This document shows positions 17,882-26,465 of a DNA stretch of 54,009 nt, one piece after another. Below the pieces are notes generated by a model. It was not told where the DNA came from. It saw only the letters and a list, made by a program, of their open reading frames with translations, and did not search any database. A program made the translations under genes and the position numbers. Source of the DNA: an uncultured Nostoc sp. (lineage in GTDB: Bacteria > Cyanobacteriota > Cyanobacteriia > Cyanobacteriales > Nostocaceae); contig NZ_CALMFY010000244.1 of assembly GCF_937863485.1 (NCBI RefSeq), forward strand, positions 1 to 54,009, given 5' to 3'. The stretch's first letter is position 1, and each line of letters begins with the position of its first letter.

Positions 17882-18880
17882 CTATTGACTATTAACTTTT
17901 GAAGACTGTTTAAAAGGAGTTTTTTTAGGTTTCTGCTTTTTGGTTTTATTTTTCTGGTAGTCTAACTCTTTGAGCTTCTTCATAATTCGGCTGAAGTACT
18001 CTTGTAGATAGCTTTCTAGGGTTGTGGTTTGTTGCTGATCTAAACCAAAAACTGTGTATACTTCATCCATTGGAGCATTTAACTCTTTTCCACTAGCCAA
18101 CACTTCTGTAAATGCTAGCCTATCTGCCACGTTCCATGCCCACTGAAAGAACCGCATTAAGCCCCGCACAGTACGCAGCAAGTTTATTGGCATCCGCGTT
18201 ACCCTGGCATCTTTTCCAGATAAGCGTTCGCACAGGTTGATGATTTCTTCTGCACTCCATGCACGAGTACCGACTACAGGAAAAGCTTGGTTTTCCGTTT
18301 CGGGCACACTCAATGCTCGAATAGCAAACTTAGCAATGTCCTGAGTGTCCATATAGGCGATAGGAGAAGAATTACCAGTCACCCAAACTGGCTGTGCTTC
18401 CAAAATCGGAATCCCATACTGACTAATTAATCCTTGCATGAACCCAGCTAGCCGCAAGATGGTGTAATTCAAGCCAGACTCAGCCAGGAAGAGTTCTGTA
18501 CACCGCTTAATTTCCATTAGCGGCACTTCTGGGTATTTATCAGCATCTAAAATCGAAAAGAAGATAAAACGCTCTACACCCGCTGCAATTGCTGCTTGAA
18601 TCAATGCTACTTTGCCGTCCCAGTCTACTTGTTTGATACTCAGTGAATCTGTAGGGCGAGATGTTGACGCATCAATAACTTGGGTTACACCTAACAATGC
18701 TTCCGCTAGGCTTTCGGGGTAACGCAAATTTCCCGGTACGAGTTCTGCACCCCATTCTTTGAGAAAAGCAGCTTTTTTACTGCTCCGAACAAGACAGCGT
18801 ACTTTATATCCCTCATCGATTGCACGACGAGCCACTTGTCTTCCTAAGGTGCCAGTGGCACCAACAATTAATAATGTCAT
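17882..18880 (-). CDS. ycf39: Ycf39-like NmrA/atypical SDR, photosystem II assembly factor
   Basis: The 332-residue protein begins with the NAD(P)-binding glycine motif (GATGTLGRQVARRA, residues 7-20) and has the NmrA-type layout without a canonical SDR active site. DASTSRPTDSLSIKQVDWDG and ILRLAGFMQGLISQYG fit Ycf39 (plant HCF244), which helps insert chlorophyll into newly made D1. The Lys-rich C-terminus is longer than the folded domain. petM lies about 250 bases upstream on the same strand. Confidence 0.85.
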   Translation of the reverse strand: MTLLIVGATGTLGRQVARRAIDEGYKVRCLVRSSKKAAFLKEWGAELVPGNLRYPESLAEALLGVTQVIDASTSRPTDSLSIKQVDWDGKVALIQAAIAAGVERFIFFSILDADKYPEVPLMEIKRCTELFLAESGLNYTILRLAGFMQGLISQYGIPILEAQPVWVTGNSSPIAYMDTQDIAKFAIRALSVPETENQAFPVVGTRAWSAEEIINLCERLSGKDARVTRMPINLLRTVRGLMRFFQWAWNVADRLAFTEVLASGKELNAPMDEVYTVFGLDQQQTTTLESYLQEYFSRIMKKLKELDYQKNKTKKQKPKKTPFKQSSKVNSQ

Positions 18881-19127
18881 GAGGGTTGTAATAAATTTTA
18901 ATGTTTTATGAAAAGAATGTTATCAGAATAACCTATGCAAACAAAAGTTTACATCTTTTCTCAGAAAATCAATTTATTTGGAAAATACTCATGGGAAAAT
19001 GGCTGTCCGGTAAACGGACAAGCTTTTTTCCCAGTTAGCGAAAAGTATAAATGCCAGCTTGAGGCGAACACAACTTTCCAAGGCAAAGGAAAACCTCTTC
19101 CCTCTCAATAGCCGATTACTGTAGGGA

Positions 19128-19232
19128 TTATTCTTCTGTGCCCTGAATTTTCAGTAACAACGCGCCTAAGCCCCAGCCCACGAAGATTAAACTGAAGGAC
19201 AATAGAGCTCCATCCAAAATTTCGCCGCCCAT
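19128..19232 (-). CDS. petM: Cytochrome b6f complex subunit PetM
   Basis: A 34-codon gene: MGGEILDGALLSFSLIF, then VGWGLGALLLKIQGTEE. This is the single-helix PetM subunit VII of the thylakoid cytochrome b6f complex. An AAGGAG ribosome site (complement of 19242-19247) lies about 9 bases before the ATG. The full family length, helix and conserved VGWGLGALLLKIQG end leave little doubt. It precedes ycf39 on the same strand, though 250 bases separate them. Confidence 0.95.
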   Translation of the reverse strand: MGGEILDGALLSFSLIFVGWGLGALLLKIQGTEE

Positions 19233-19341
19233 TGGTGTGATTCTCCTTATGCAAAGTGGTGTGTAAACTAGGTCTACCAGAAGCTTTTCAATAGTTGCTG
19301 TAGGATTAGACCTGTGTAAATAATTTTAAACTAGTTTAGCA

Positions 19342-19377
19342 GGTAATCCCTACTGGTTTAGGGGGTAATCCCTACTG
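19342..19377 (+). repeat. Two direct repeats upstream of pdxA
   Basis: GGTAATCCCTACTG occurs at 19342-19355 and again at 19364-19377, a 22-base period. They lie in the petM-pdxA divergent intergenic region and could be regulator sites for either gene or merely a small duplication. Confidence 0.45.
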
Positions 19378-19439
19378 TTGGCAGAGAGGGAGATGGGGAA
19401 ATGGGGAAAAATTGATGATAATAATTATGAAGATATTTT

Positions 19440-20531
19440 ATGTATCAAAATAATCAAGGTAATTTAGTAAATTTTTGCAAAGAGAATCGTCCGCGTTTGG
19501 TGCTGACGCTGGGAGATCCGGCGGGGATTGGGCCGGAGGTGATTTTGAAAGCTTTAGCAGATCCGGAAATTAGTCAAAAATATGACGTTACAGTGGTGGG
19601 TAACCGGGATTTGGTGGCACAGACTTATCACAAACTGAATTTAACTGAGAATTTAGCAGCTTTGGCAAATCCAGACGAGTTGTTAGTCAGGGATGTGCAG
19701 TTTGATAGGGAAAATAAAGGTGAAATCATCCCAGGAAAAGGTAATGCAGCAAGTGGTGCGGCTAGTTTTGCCTATATGGAATATGCGATCGCTCAAACAC
19801 TCGCGGGTAAATTTGATGGTATTGTCACAGGGCCGATCGCTAAATCTGCTTGGAAAGCCGCAGGGTATAATTATCCAGGGCAAACGGAACTTTTGGCACA
19901 AAAATCAGGTGTTGACCGTTTTGGGATGTTATTCGTAGCGCGATCGCCCCATACTGGTTGGACACTCCGTGCAATACTAGCTACCACACATATTCCTTTA
20001 CGTCAAGTAGCTGAGACATTGACACCGCAGTTGCTGACACAAAAACTGGATTTGCTGGTGGAGTGTTTGGAGAAAGATTTTAGTATAGATAGAGGGAGAA
20101 TTGCGATCGCAGGTTTAAATCCCCACAGTGGCGAACAGGGACAACTTGGACATGAAGAACAGGATTGGCTAATTCCCTGGTTAGACCAAGAGCGGCAAAA
20201 ACGACCACAATTACAGCTAGATGGGCCGATACCGCCAGATACGATGTGGGTTAAACCTGGTCAAGCTTGGTATGGAAACTCTTTAGTACAAAATCCAGCT
20301 GATGCTTATCTAGCACTTTACCACGACCAAGGCTTAATTCCTGTGAAGCTGATGGCATTTGATCGGGCAGTTAATACTTCTATTGGTCTTCCTTTCGTTC
20401 GGACTTCACCAGATCACGGAACAGCGTTTGATATTGCGGGTAAGGGAATTGCTGATGCTACGAGTATGAAAGCAGCAATACATTTAGCGGCTGAGTTGGT
20501 TAGTCGAAGATTGGCGGTGGGTTATGGTTAA
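19440..20531 (+). CDS. pdxA: 4-hydroxythreonine-4-phosphate dehydrogenase
   Basis: The 363-residue protein matches PdxA throughout: LTLGDPAGIGPEVILKAL (about 21-38), the PGQTELLAQ segment, GLNPHSGEQGQLGHEE with metal-ligand His, and YHDQGLIPVKLMAFDRAVN and TSPDHGTAFDIAGKG near the C-terminus. It works in the DXP-dependent route of pyridoxal phosphate synthesis. The annotated ATG gives an N-terminus about 15 residues longer than the core family. Confidence 0.93.
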   Translation: MYQNNQGNLVNFCKENRPRLVLTLGDPAGIGPEVILKALADPEISQKYDVTVVGNRDLVAQTYHKLNLTENLAALANPDELLVRDVQFDRENKGEIIPGKGNAASGAASFAYMEYAIAQTLAGKFDGIVTGPIAKSAWKAAGYNYPGQTELLAQKSGVDRFGMLFVARSPHTGWTLRAILATTHIPLRQVAETLTPQLLTQKLDLLVECLEKDFSIDRGRIAIAGLNPHSGEQGQLGHEEQDWLIPWLDQERQKRPQLQLDGPIPPDTMWVKPGQAWYGNSLVQNPADAYLALYHDQGLIPVKLMAFDRAVNTSIGLPFVRTSPDHGTAFDIAGKGIADATSMKAAIHLAAELVSRRLAVGYG

Positions 20532-20562
20532 AAGTTCTTTGTTGCAATATTTACTAGGAGTA

Positions 20563-20801
20563 ATGTTTACTTTAATTTTGAAATTATCGAAGACATCACC
20601 AATATTGAAATAATTGCTGTTGGTAACTCCATTCGTAAACTCGAACGCTTGCGTAAAACTTATGGTTCATGACTGTGGCGGAAACTTAAAGGCTTTGCAA
20701 CCATTAGCTTAGACGAAGGAAGTATTTATGAAGCTGAGTTACACTGGTATGAAGCCCACGGAATTGGTAAGAAAGAAATCAAAATAAAACGCTTTCTATA
20801 G
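20563..20801 (+). pseudogene. Degraded small gene with frame change and internal TGA
   Basis: From about 20574 one frame reads NFEIIEDITNIEIIAVGNSI...LRKTYGS, meets a TGA at 20670-20672, then continues as LWRKLKGFATISLDEGSIYE...HGIGKKEIKIKRFL to a TAG at 20801. The two halves look like one small conserved protein. The only nearby ATG (20563) is in a different frame, so there are probably two lesions. The next gene starts 8 bases later, so they were likely a pair. Family unknown to me. Confidence 0.55.
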
Positions 20802-20809
20802 GAGTCGTT

Positions 20810-21043
20810 ATGCAGTCAGCGAACACAGAAACTCAATATGTTGTTTGCATTAACAACAAAGATTATCCTGCTTCTTTAGAAATTCGGAAAATTTACCAGA
20901 CTGTTCGTGATTCTGATGCTGTTAAGCACCAAATGATTAGAGTTATTGATGAATCAGGTGAAGACTATTTATATCCTAGCAATTATTTAGTCTTGATTGA
21001 ATTACCAAAAGCGGTTGCAGAAGCTTTTTATTTGGCTAGTTAA
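20810..21043 (+). CDS. Small conserved hypothetical protein
   Basis: 77 residues, MQSANTETQYVVCINNKDY at the start and IRVIDESGEDYLYPSNYLVL near the end; a small mixed beta/alpha protein without signal or membrane segment. An AGGAG site at 20800-20804 precedes the ATG. It follows the broken gene by 8 bases, and the two look like a two-gene unit, perhaps of toxin-antitoxin kind; that is only inference from size and arrangement. Confidence 0.6.
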   Translation: MQSANTETQYVVCINNKDYPASLEIRKIYQTVRDSDAVKHQMIRVIDESGEDYLYPSNYLVLIELPKAVAEAFYLAS

Positions 21044-21120
21044 AATTTAATTATTCATTCCAATGACTCTAAAATATATTTCAAAAAGTAGCTGTTCCTC
21101 ATCACCAAAGTTGCCTTGAA

Positions 21121-21438
21121 TCATATTGTGCTAGCTATTCTTGTTTCATTAATCCGAAATATAAACACCGGAGCATTCGGGTTCTGCTGACGAGACTTAT
21201 TTATAGCAGCTAATTCGTCTGTATCAATGAAATAATCTCTACTCTCAAGCTCAACAGCTATGTACCAGTTGTAGTGAGTTTTGATTAACTCTGGTTTAAC
21301 TCGGTCAAAAATAACTTTACCGCGTTGGTAAAAAGCCTCTTGTTCAGCTTTCCATTGAGATTTTTTTTCTTCTGACCACTGAATATCAGGGAATATTCTT
21401 CCCCCACGAACTGTGCGAATAGGATTTGGATCAGTCAT
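21121..21438 (-). CDS. Conserved hypothetical protein, 105 aa
   Basis: 105 residues, MTDPNPIRTVRGGRIFPD at the start, a middle EEFYQR-like helix (AEQEAFYQRGKVIFDRVKPEL), then NWYIAVELESRDYFIDTDEL and VFIFRINET near the end. It resembles a widespread small cyanobacterial family of unknown function. Its ATG overlaps the stop of the upstream Rep remnant (ATGA), which places it exactly at the Rep break point. Confidence 0.65.
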   Translation of the reverse strand: MTDPNPIRTVRGGRIFPDIQWSEEKKSQWKAEQEAFYQRGKVIFDRVKPELIKTHYNWYIAVELESRDYFIDTDELAAINKSRQQNPNAPVFIFRINETRIASTI

Positions 21439-22208
21439 GACTCTTTCACCTGATACTTAAGAATTTCTGGGATAAGTAATGACAGGTTATGATGTTTAGC
21501 GATCGCGCTAATATGAACAACGGGCTGGTAATCAATCCGTAAGCACTGCTGCCACAACGCTACCCATTTGGTATGAGAAAGATAGCCATGACTGAAATAG
21601 GAAGGCGGCACCATTGCCAAAATATGTAAATGCGGGTGTGCCGAGACTCCATCTCTACCTTTAGTTACTTCTGTGGACTTTACCCAACCTTTCGCAATCC
21701 ATGCTTTCAATTCAGTCAATCGCTTAAAAGCTTTATTTATCGAATCCAAGTTTTCCTTGAGTTCCTTAATTTGACAATTCTTTACAGTCAAAGTAATAAA
21801 CAGCCAACGGTGCTTGGGGTAATCAGTAACAACCTGTGGGAGAATTTTGTAAGCCTTTGCTTTCCACATGAGCGAGCGTCGTCACTGACAAACCGGACAG
21901 TGACGAACCCTACAGAATCGGGCATCTGATAGCTTTAACTTAAGAATGCCTTCTGATTCCTCTGGCACTAATTGAAATTCCAGCAACTCGGAACAGATTC
22001 TCATGCGCCAAGCATACTGCTGAAAAGAATGCTCGTCTGCTTTGGCGTAATAATGCAAGAGTTTATCAGTATTAGCTCTGTGCTTGTCCCAAATTTTACT
22101 TATAGGTGAAACTTCGGATAAGCTCTGTACATTTTGATTTTGTTGGAACTTATCTTGAGACGATATATTAAAAGCAATAAAGTTACTGTCTGAGGCTTGA
22201 GCAGACAC
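21435..22208 (-). pseudogene. Rolling-circle plasmid replication initiator (Rep), interrupted by TGA and truncated
   Basis: One continuous reading frame of 257 codons resembles the Rep_1-type initiator of rolling-circle plasmids: ISKIWDKHRANTDKLLHYY, the Cys motif RHCPVCQ, then RRSLMWKAKAYKILP, FITLTVKNC, and the HUH metal motif HPHLHILAMV. A TGA at 21882-21884 lies between CPVCQ and RRSLMW, where relatives have Trp (TGG). The C-terminal part stops at KYQVKES, well before the normal family end. It looks like an integrated, decayed plasmid gene. Start taken at 22208; a shorter start is possible. Confidence 0.7.
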
Positions 22209-22356
22209 GAAATTACTAAATCAGTTTGTATCAATGTCCCAAATTAACGCAAGTTATCCAGTCAAGCCTCAGTAAAAGTATTTAAGTAAGCAATAAGACT
22301 AATGCTGACTTATCTGAATCATTCATTATTATCAAGTACTCCCGAAATCAGAAAGA

Positions 22357-23154
22357 TCAGGAATCAGTATTTTCGTCGGGCGCTTCAAACTTGTAACCAT
22401 AGCCCCGCACAGTTTTAATAAACTCCGGTATGCTGGCATCGACTTCCATCTTCTTACGAAGCTGACCAATATGCACATCAACCACTCGCCCATCTCCTAT
22501 GTAGTCGCAACCCCAGATTTTTTGGATTAGCTGTGGACGACTCCAAGCTTGATTAGGATGACTTGCCAAAAAATGTAAGATATTAAATTCCAGCGCTGTT
22601 AGAGCCAGAGGTCTATCATTAAGTGTAACCTCCCGACCCTCTGGGTTAATTGCTAGCTGCTTGAAGAGAATACGTTGTGTTGGGGAGGGGTTGATGTAAC
22701 GTATCCGCCTCAAAAGAGCTTCTACTCTAACTTCAACTTCTGCAAGACTAAATGGTTTAGTCATGAAATCATCAGCACCTGCGCTCAAGATTTTAATTTT
22801 ATCAGCCTCGTCAGTCCTACTAGTCAGTATCAGCACTAAAACATTAGTACGACTCTGCATTTCTTGGCAGAGGCTATAACCATTAACATCCGGCAAATTC
22901 CAATCCAGAATTACTAAAGTTGGGTTGAATTGCTCAAACAACGACAAGGCAGTCTTACCATCTGCTGCCGACTCTATTTGATATTTCCGACTTAAAAAAC
23001 GATACACGAGATTTCGGACACCAAAGTCGTCATCAACGATCAAAATTTTGGGAGTAGTCTCAGAAACCATAACCATAATGCTGCCTATTGTGGATTGGGC
23101 GATTTGCTGTTGTGCCAGTTTTGCTTGAGGTGTTTCTGTTGAGTATGTATTCAC
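22357..23154 (-). CDS. Orphan OmpR/PhoB-type response regulator
   Basis: Receiver domain (about 35-150: ILIVDDDFGVRNLV, phospho-Asp in LVILDWNLPDVNG, Lys in FMTKPFSLAEVE) and winged-helix domain (about 165-258: LTALEFNILHFLASHPNQAW, VVDVHIGQLRKKME, IKTVRGYGYKFE). All phosphotransfer residues are present. The GTG at 23154 gives 265 residues; Met27 (23076) or Met29 are shorter alternatives, and no clear ribosome site decides. No histidine kinase is adjacent, so the partner is unknown. Confidence 0.85.
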   Translation of the reverse strand: MNTYSTETPQAKLAQQQIAQSTIGSIMVMVSETTPKILIVDDDFGVRNLVYRFLSRKYQIESAADGKTALSLFEQFNPTLVILDWNLPDVNGYSLCQEMQSRTNVLVLILTSRTDEADKIKILSAGADDFMTKPFSLAEVEVRVEALLRRIRYINPSPTQRILFKQLAINPEGREVTLNDRPLALTALEFNILHFLASHPNQAWSRPQLIQKIWGCDYIGDGRVVDVHIGQLRKKMEVDASIPEFIKTVRGYGYKFEAPDENTDS

Positions 23155-23838
23155 ACGCGTCTATGCTGAGTACTATCGCTACTGTAGTACTTATGTACCA
23201 TTAATTTTCCATAAATATGAAAACTTCAATCATCTAATGCTTATAGAATATATAATTATTGGATGAATTTTGTAAAATTTTTAATTTTTATTGTATAATA
23301 CTAAACTTTTTTAGTTAAAATGAGTGTAATTGAAGACCATCTCCATAACCGCAAATAGTCGAGAGAAATAACAAACGCTACAGCAATTGCTACAACTTTG
23401 GAAGAGTAACGCACTACCTGATTAATTAGGTATCTACAAAGGCTTACAAACAAAGCTATAAGCCAACCTAGATTCTAAACTCCTATTTCCCCAAATGTAC
23501 TCTAGGCAACAGGTATGTCTTCTTGAAGAGAATCTACGAAAATTTCCTCAGCGTGCATTTACATGTAGCTACCCTCTTAAGCATATAGTATACTACAAGT
23601 TTCAGCATGAGACTATGACAAGTCTTGGACTGACGGCAAGCTAAGGGTTATTTTGCCAGTTTTGCCAAAATTTTTGTAAGCTCTTAATCTGGCGAAGGGG
23701 GGTCTTGCAGATGGAGATTGTAACCCCACCTGATTGGGAGCCACCAAAAAGTTGGTGCTTTTGCATTAAAGACGCATCGCGTTGCCGCCCGTGCATTGGG
23801 ATGGGGAAACAATTTCCCCAAGTCTCCAAATTTGGCCA
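23155..23838. other. Gene-free, decayed region
   Basis: About 680 bases upstream of the response regulator. No intact gene is supportable. The last part probably belongs to the same decayed gene as the NACHT-like remnant that follows, but I could not read a continuous frame in it. Confidence 0.35.
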
Positions 23839-24283
23839 TACTTGAGTCCTTTTGGTAAAGCCTGGGATGAACAATTAAGAGATATGCTGATTAAGTATCA
23901 TAATATTGGTTATGGGTAGTTTAACGAACAGCAAAAAGAATTGCTTCAGCAGTATTACGATATCAAGAAATTACTGGTAGATTGCTTTACAGCAGAATTC
24001 AAGTATTTGAACCACATCTGTCGTAGGGCGTAAGGCCTTGCGCCCCTACCGCGTAGTCTATTTACCTGAAAATAGTTGTAATATAGCGGTTCCCGCATGG
24101 GTAAGGTACAGAAAAAATTAACCACAGATGAACACAGATACAAATAAGAATCGCTATAGCGCTGCTTGTGTAACTCTAACAGTGCAGCAAGAGATTGAAG
24201 AGATATTATTGTTAGCGATCGCAGATATTGAAAAAGTCCAAAAATACTATAGTAATGATTGGATATTTTTAATTTTAAACTAA
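23839..24283 (+). pseudogene. Remnant of the C-terminal end of a NACHT/STAND-type protein
   Basis: One frame gives GKAWDEQLRDMLIKYHNIG, a TAG at about 23918, then FNEQQKELLQQYYDIKKLLV. After an interruption of about 140 bases that includes a REP-like GTCGTAGGGCGTAAGGCC module (24019), the end TVQQEIEEILLLAIADIEK is recognisable up to a TAA at 24281. This order matches the C-terminal tail seen in cyanobacterial NACHT-domain NTPases (LRDMLIKYRNIGHDWQF..., then EIEETLLLPI). The NTPase domain itself is gone. Based on memory of that tail. Confidence 0.45.
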
Positions 24284-24574
24284 GATTTTTTTAGTTATGT
24301 AGAGATTATAGGAGATTTAAATTTATTTAAATTTGGCTGTTTTATTCAATATCATCAACATAAAATTTAAATATATTTAATTAACTTAATATAAAACATT
24401 GTCTTGTCACACATAGTCTTAAATGGCTTTATTGGCAATTGATTAATTGGTATAAATTATTGAAATTACCACTCTATCTGAGGAGATAGTTTGAAAATAT
24501 TCATCCCAGAGAAAGAGCAATTAAATATGCTTAGTCCATTAAATTGCTATTAATATCGTCAATAAGGAATAATT
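24284..24574. other. AT-rich upstream region of the rhodanese-like gene
   Basis: About 290 bases of very AT-rich sequence. No gene is seen. A weak AAGGAA ribosome site lies just before the ATG at 24575. Confidence 0.4.
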
Positions 24575-25210
24575 ATGACTAACAATTTAGCAGGCGGCAT
24601 CATTCCACCACAGCCACCAATAGAATCACAATCTGAAGCTCATGTCTTGAAGACTCGTCTAGAATGGGGCGAACCAGCTTTTACAATACTGGATGTGCGC
24701 GATCGCAACACCTTCAACGAAGGTCACATTATGGGAGCGATGCCGATGCCAGTAGATGGATTAGCAGAGCGGGCAGTAGCTTCTTTGGCTAAAAGCCGGG
24801 ATATTTACGTTTATGGAGCTAATGAAGAAGAAACTGCCCAAGCCGCACAACAACTGCGTTCTAATGGATTTGAGCGTGTCTCTCAACTCAAAGGTGGTCT
24901 TGCCGCGTGGAAGGAGATCGGTGGTCCAACAGAAGGCGTTGTCGAATCAACAACTCCCCCAGGTGCAGATGACTACAATGTGGTAGATCGGCTAAAAAAT
25001 CACCAAGAGAATCTGCAAAAGGGAGGCACTAGCCCGACAGAAGCAATTAAAAGGGGAGCTAGTAACCTAAAAGAAGGCATTCAAGAGGGAGCCAGTAATT
25101 TAAAGGAAAGCATTCAAGAGGGAGCCAGTAACCTAAAAGAAGGCATTGAAGAGAAAGCCAGTGACGTTAAAGAGAAAGCCAGTGACGTCAAGGAAGGCAT
25201 TCAAGAGTAA
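24575..25210 (+). CDS. Rhodanese-like protein with 11-residue LEA-like repeats
   Basis: Residues about 25-115 form a rhodanese fold (FTILDVRDRNTFNEGHIMGA, then DIYVYGANEEETAQAAQQL, then LKGGLAAWKEIGG). The active-site loop reads VYGANEEET where active enzymes have a Cys after VY, so sulphur transfer is unlikely. From about 160 come amphipathic 11-residue units (GASNLKEGIQE and variants), a period typical of LEA group 3 and apolipoprotein helices that fold on membranes or on drying. The ORF ends at TAA 25208, but the same frame continues in the same repeats. Function unknown; a stress-protective or membrane-associated role is an inference. Confidence 0.75.
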   Translation: MTNNLAGGIIPPQPPIESQSEAHVLKTRLEWGEPAFTILDVRDRNTFNEGHIMGAMPMPVDGLAERAVASLAKSRDIYVYGANEEETAQAAQQLRSNGFERVSQLKGGLAAWKEIGGPTEGVVESTTPPGADDYNVVDRLKNHQENLQKGGTSPTEAIKRGASNLKEGIQEGASNLKESIQEGASNLKEGIEEKASDVKEKASDVKEGIQE

Positions 25211-25327
25211 GCTAGTGATGTGAAGCAAGACATTCAACAGAAAGCCGGTGACGTTAAGGAAGGCATTCAAGAGAAAGCCAGTGACGTGAAGCAAGACATT
25301 CAAGATAATACCAGTGACGTGAAGTAA
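25055..25327 (+). repeat. 33-bp tandem repeats encoding 11-residue units
   Basis: About nine coding units run from GASNLKEGIQE through KASDVKEGIQE and KASDVKQDIQD. One unit (KASDVKE) is shortened. The first five or so lie before the TAA at 25208-25210 and the rest after it. Confidence 0.8.
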
Positions 25328-25390
25328 GACATTAGTGAATCTAGAACCCCTACAGGTTCAGATGATTCCAATGTTGGCTCTTATGCATAA
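25211..25390 (+). pseudogene. In-frame continuation of the 11-residue-repeat tail past two stops
   Basis: Reading on in the rhodanese-like gene's frame gives ASDVKQDIQQKAGDVKEGIQ, further units, a second TAA at 25325-25327 (where CAA is expected), then DISESRTPTGSDDSNVGSYA and a TAA at 25388. Both stops are one base change from the repeat's own codons (AAA and CAA), and no frameshift is present. The original protein was probably about 60 residues longer. Confidence 0.7.
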
Positions 25391-25676
25391 AATAACTTAG
25401 CAAATCAGTAATAGACTTCTTGCAAAATCTCAATTTCTCGTGAGGAAATAAGTCAGAATTCACAGAGAACTCTGAGCCGCGGCTTTTGCCATTCCCCGTA
25501 CCCCTATGAGGAAGCAAGCTACGTAATAGCATGCAGGAGAACAAGTTGCCGTTTGCCCTTGGCGTTGACCATAATAAAAGGCATGTGATAAGTTGAAGAG
25601 TCAGGAGACAAAATATTCTGCCTCTAGAGGCTTCTCCTCCAGAAATATAACTTTTGCAAGAGGTTTACTGTTTGAT
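25391..25676. other. Intergenic region without recognised features
   Basis: Nothing beyond scattered short inverted segments (CTAGAGGCTTCTCCTCCAG near 25624). No gene seen. Confidence 0.35.
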
Positions 25677-26306
25677 TCAGTGTTCAAACAAATCCTTGAA
25701 TTGCAACAAATCTAAAGAAACAATTGTTGGTATAAATTCAAAACATTCTTGAGCAATTTCCCAACGTTCTTCTCGTTTGAGCATTTCTGTTAACTTCTGC
25801 CGCACACTAAGTAAGTAGCGCACATCATTGGCAGCGTAACTCAGTTGAGCTTCAGATAAACTGGCAGCGTTACCCCAATCAGAACTTTGAGAGCTTTTAT
25901 CCAGTTCCACTTTTTCTAACTCTTGCACCACATCTTTAAGTCCGTGACGATTTGTGTAAGTACGGGCTAACTTACTAGCAATTTTGGTGCAAAAAACAGG
26001 CTGAACCTGAATCCCCAGATTGGCTCGTAAAGTGGCAAGGTCAAAGCGAGCAAAGTGAAACACTTTTACAACATTAGCCGCTTCCAAGAGTTTTTTTAAG
26101 TTTGGAGCGTCAGCTTGTCCTTTGGCTATGCGAATTGCAGTCACTTTTCCTTCTAGATTGCACAGCTGGACAAGACACAAGCGATCGCGTTGCGGCAATA
26201 ATCCCATCGTTTCTGTATCAACTGCGATCGCTGTAGATTCTAAATACTGTCCAAGGGCTGCGTCACTGAGGTCGCGATCGCTCACCTGAAAATCTTCTAA
26301 TATCAT
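25677..26306 (-). CDS. RNase D-like 3'-5' exonuclease (DEDDy)
   Basis: The 209-residue protein is a single DEDD exonuclease domain: motif I in AIAVDTETMGLLP, motif II in KVFHFARFDLATL, motif III in LSYAANDVRYLLSVRQKL with the Tyr of the DEDDy class. There is no HRDC domain, so it is shorter than E. coli RNase D. It probably trims structured RNA 3' ends. All four acidic residues and the Tyr are visible. Confidence 0.88.
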   Translation of the reverse strand: MILEDFQVSDRDLSDAALGQYLESTAIAVDTETMGLLPQRDRLCLVQLCNLEGKVTAIRIAKGQADAPNLKKLLEAANVVKVFHFARFDLATLRANLGIQVQPVFCTKIASKLARTYTNRHGLKDVVQELEKVELDKSSQSSDWGNAASLSEAQLSYAANDVRYLLSVRQKLTEMLKREERWEIAQECFEFIPTIVSLDLLQFKDLFEH

Positions 26307-26465
26307 CTTCCCTGTTTTTTAGAGGCATAGTATTAACTTTCAAAGTTTAACGGTATTATCAGTCACCAACCGAGAAATTTTCAACCAGCATTCTCTTACA
26401 ATTGGGTAAAACATTAGTTATATTTAATTTCGCCCAGCTAGTTAAAGCGATCGCTCCCCACAAAA

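Noticed and set aside
21882..21884. TGA in the Rep gene as a recoded (Trp or Sec) codon
   Set aside because: Nearby genes use TGA as a normal stop, another gene close by also carries a TGA lesion, and Rep is truncated as well, so ordinary decay is simpler.
23641..23874. 77-codon minus-strand frame
   Set aside because: It lies antisense to the decayed NACHT-like tail region and shows no family resemblance.
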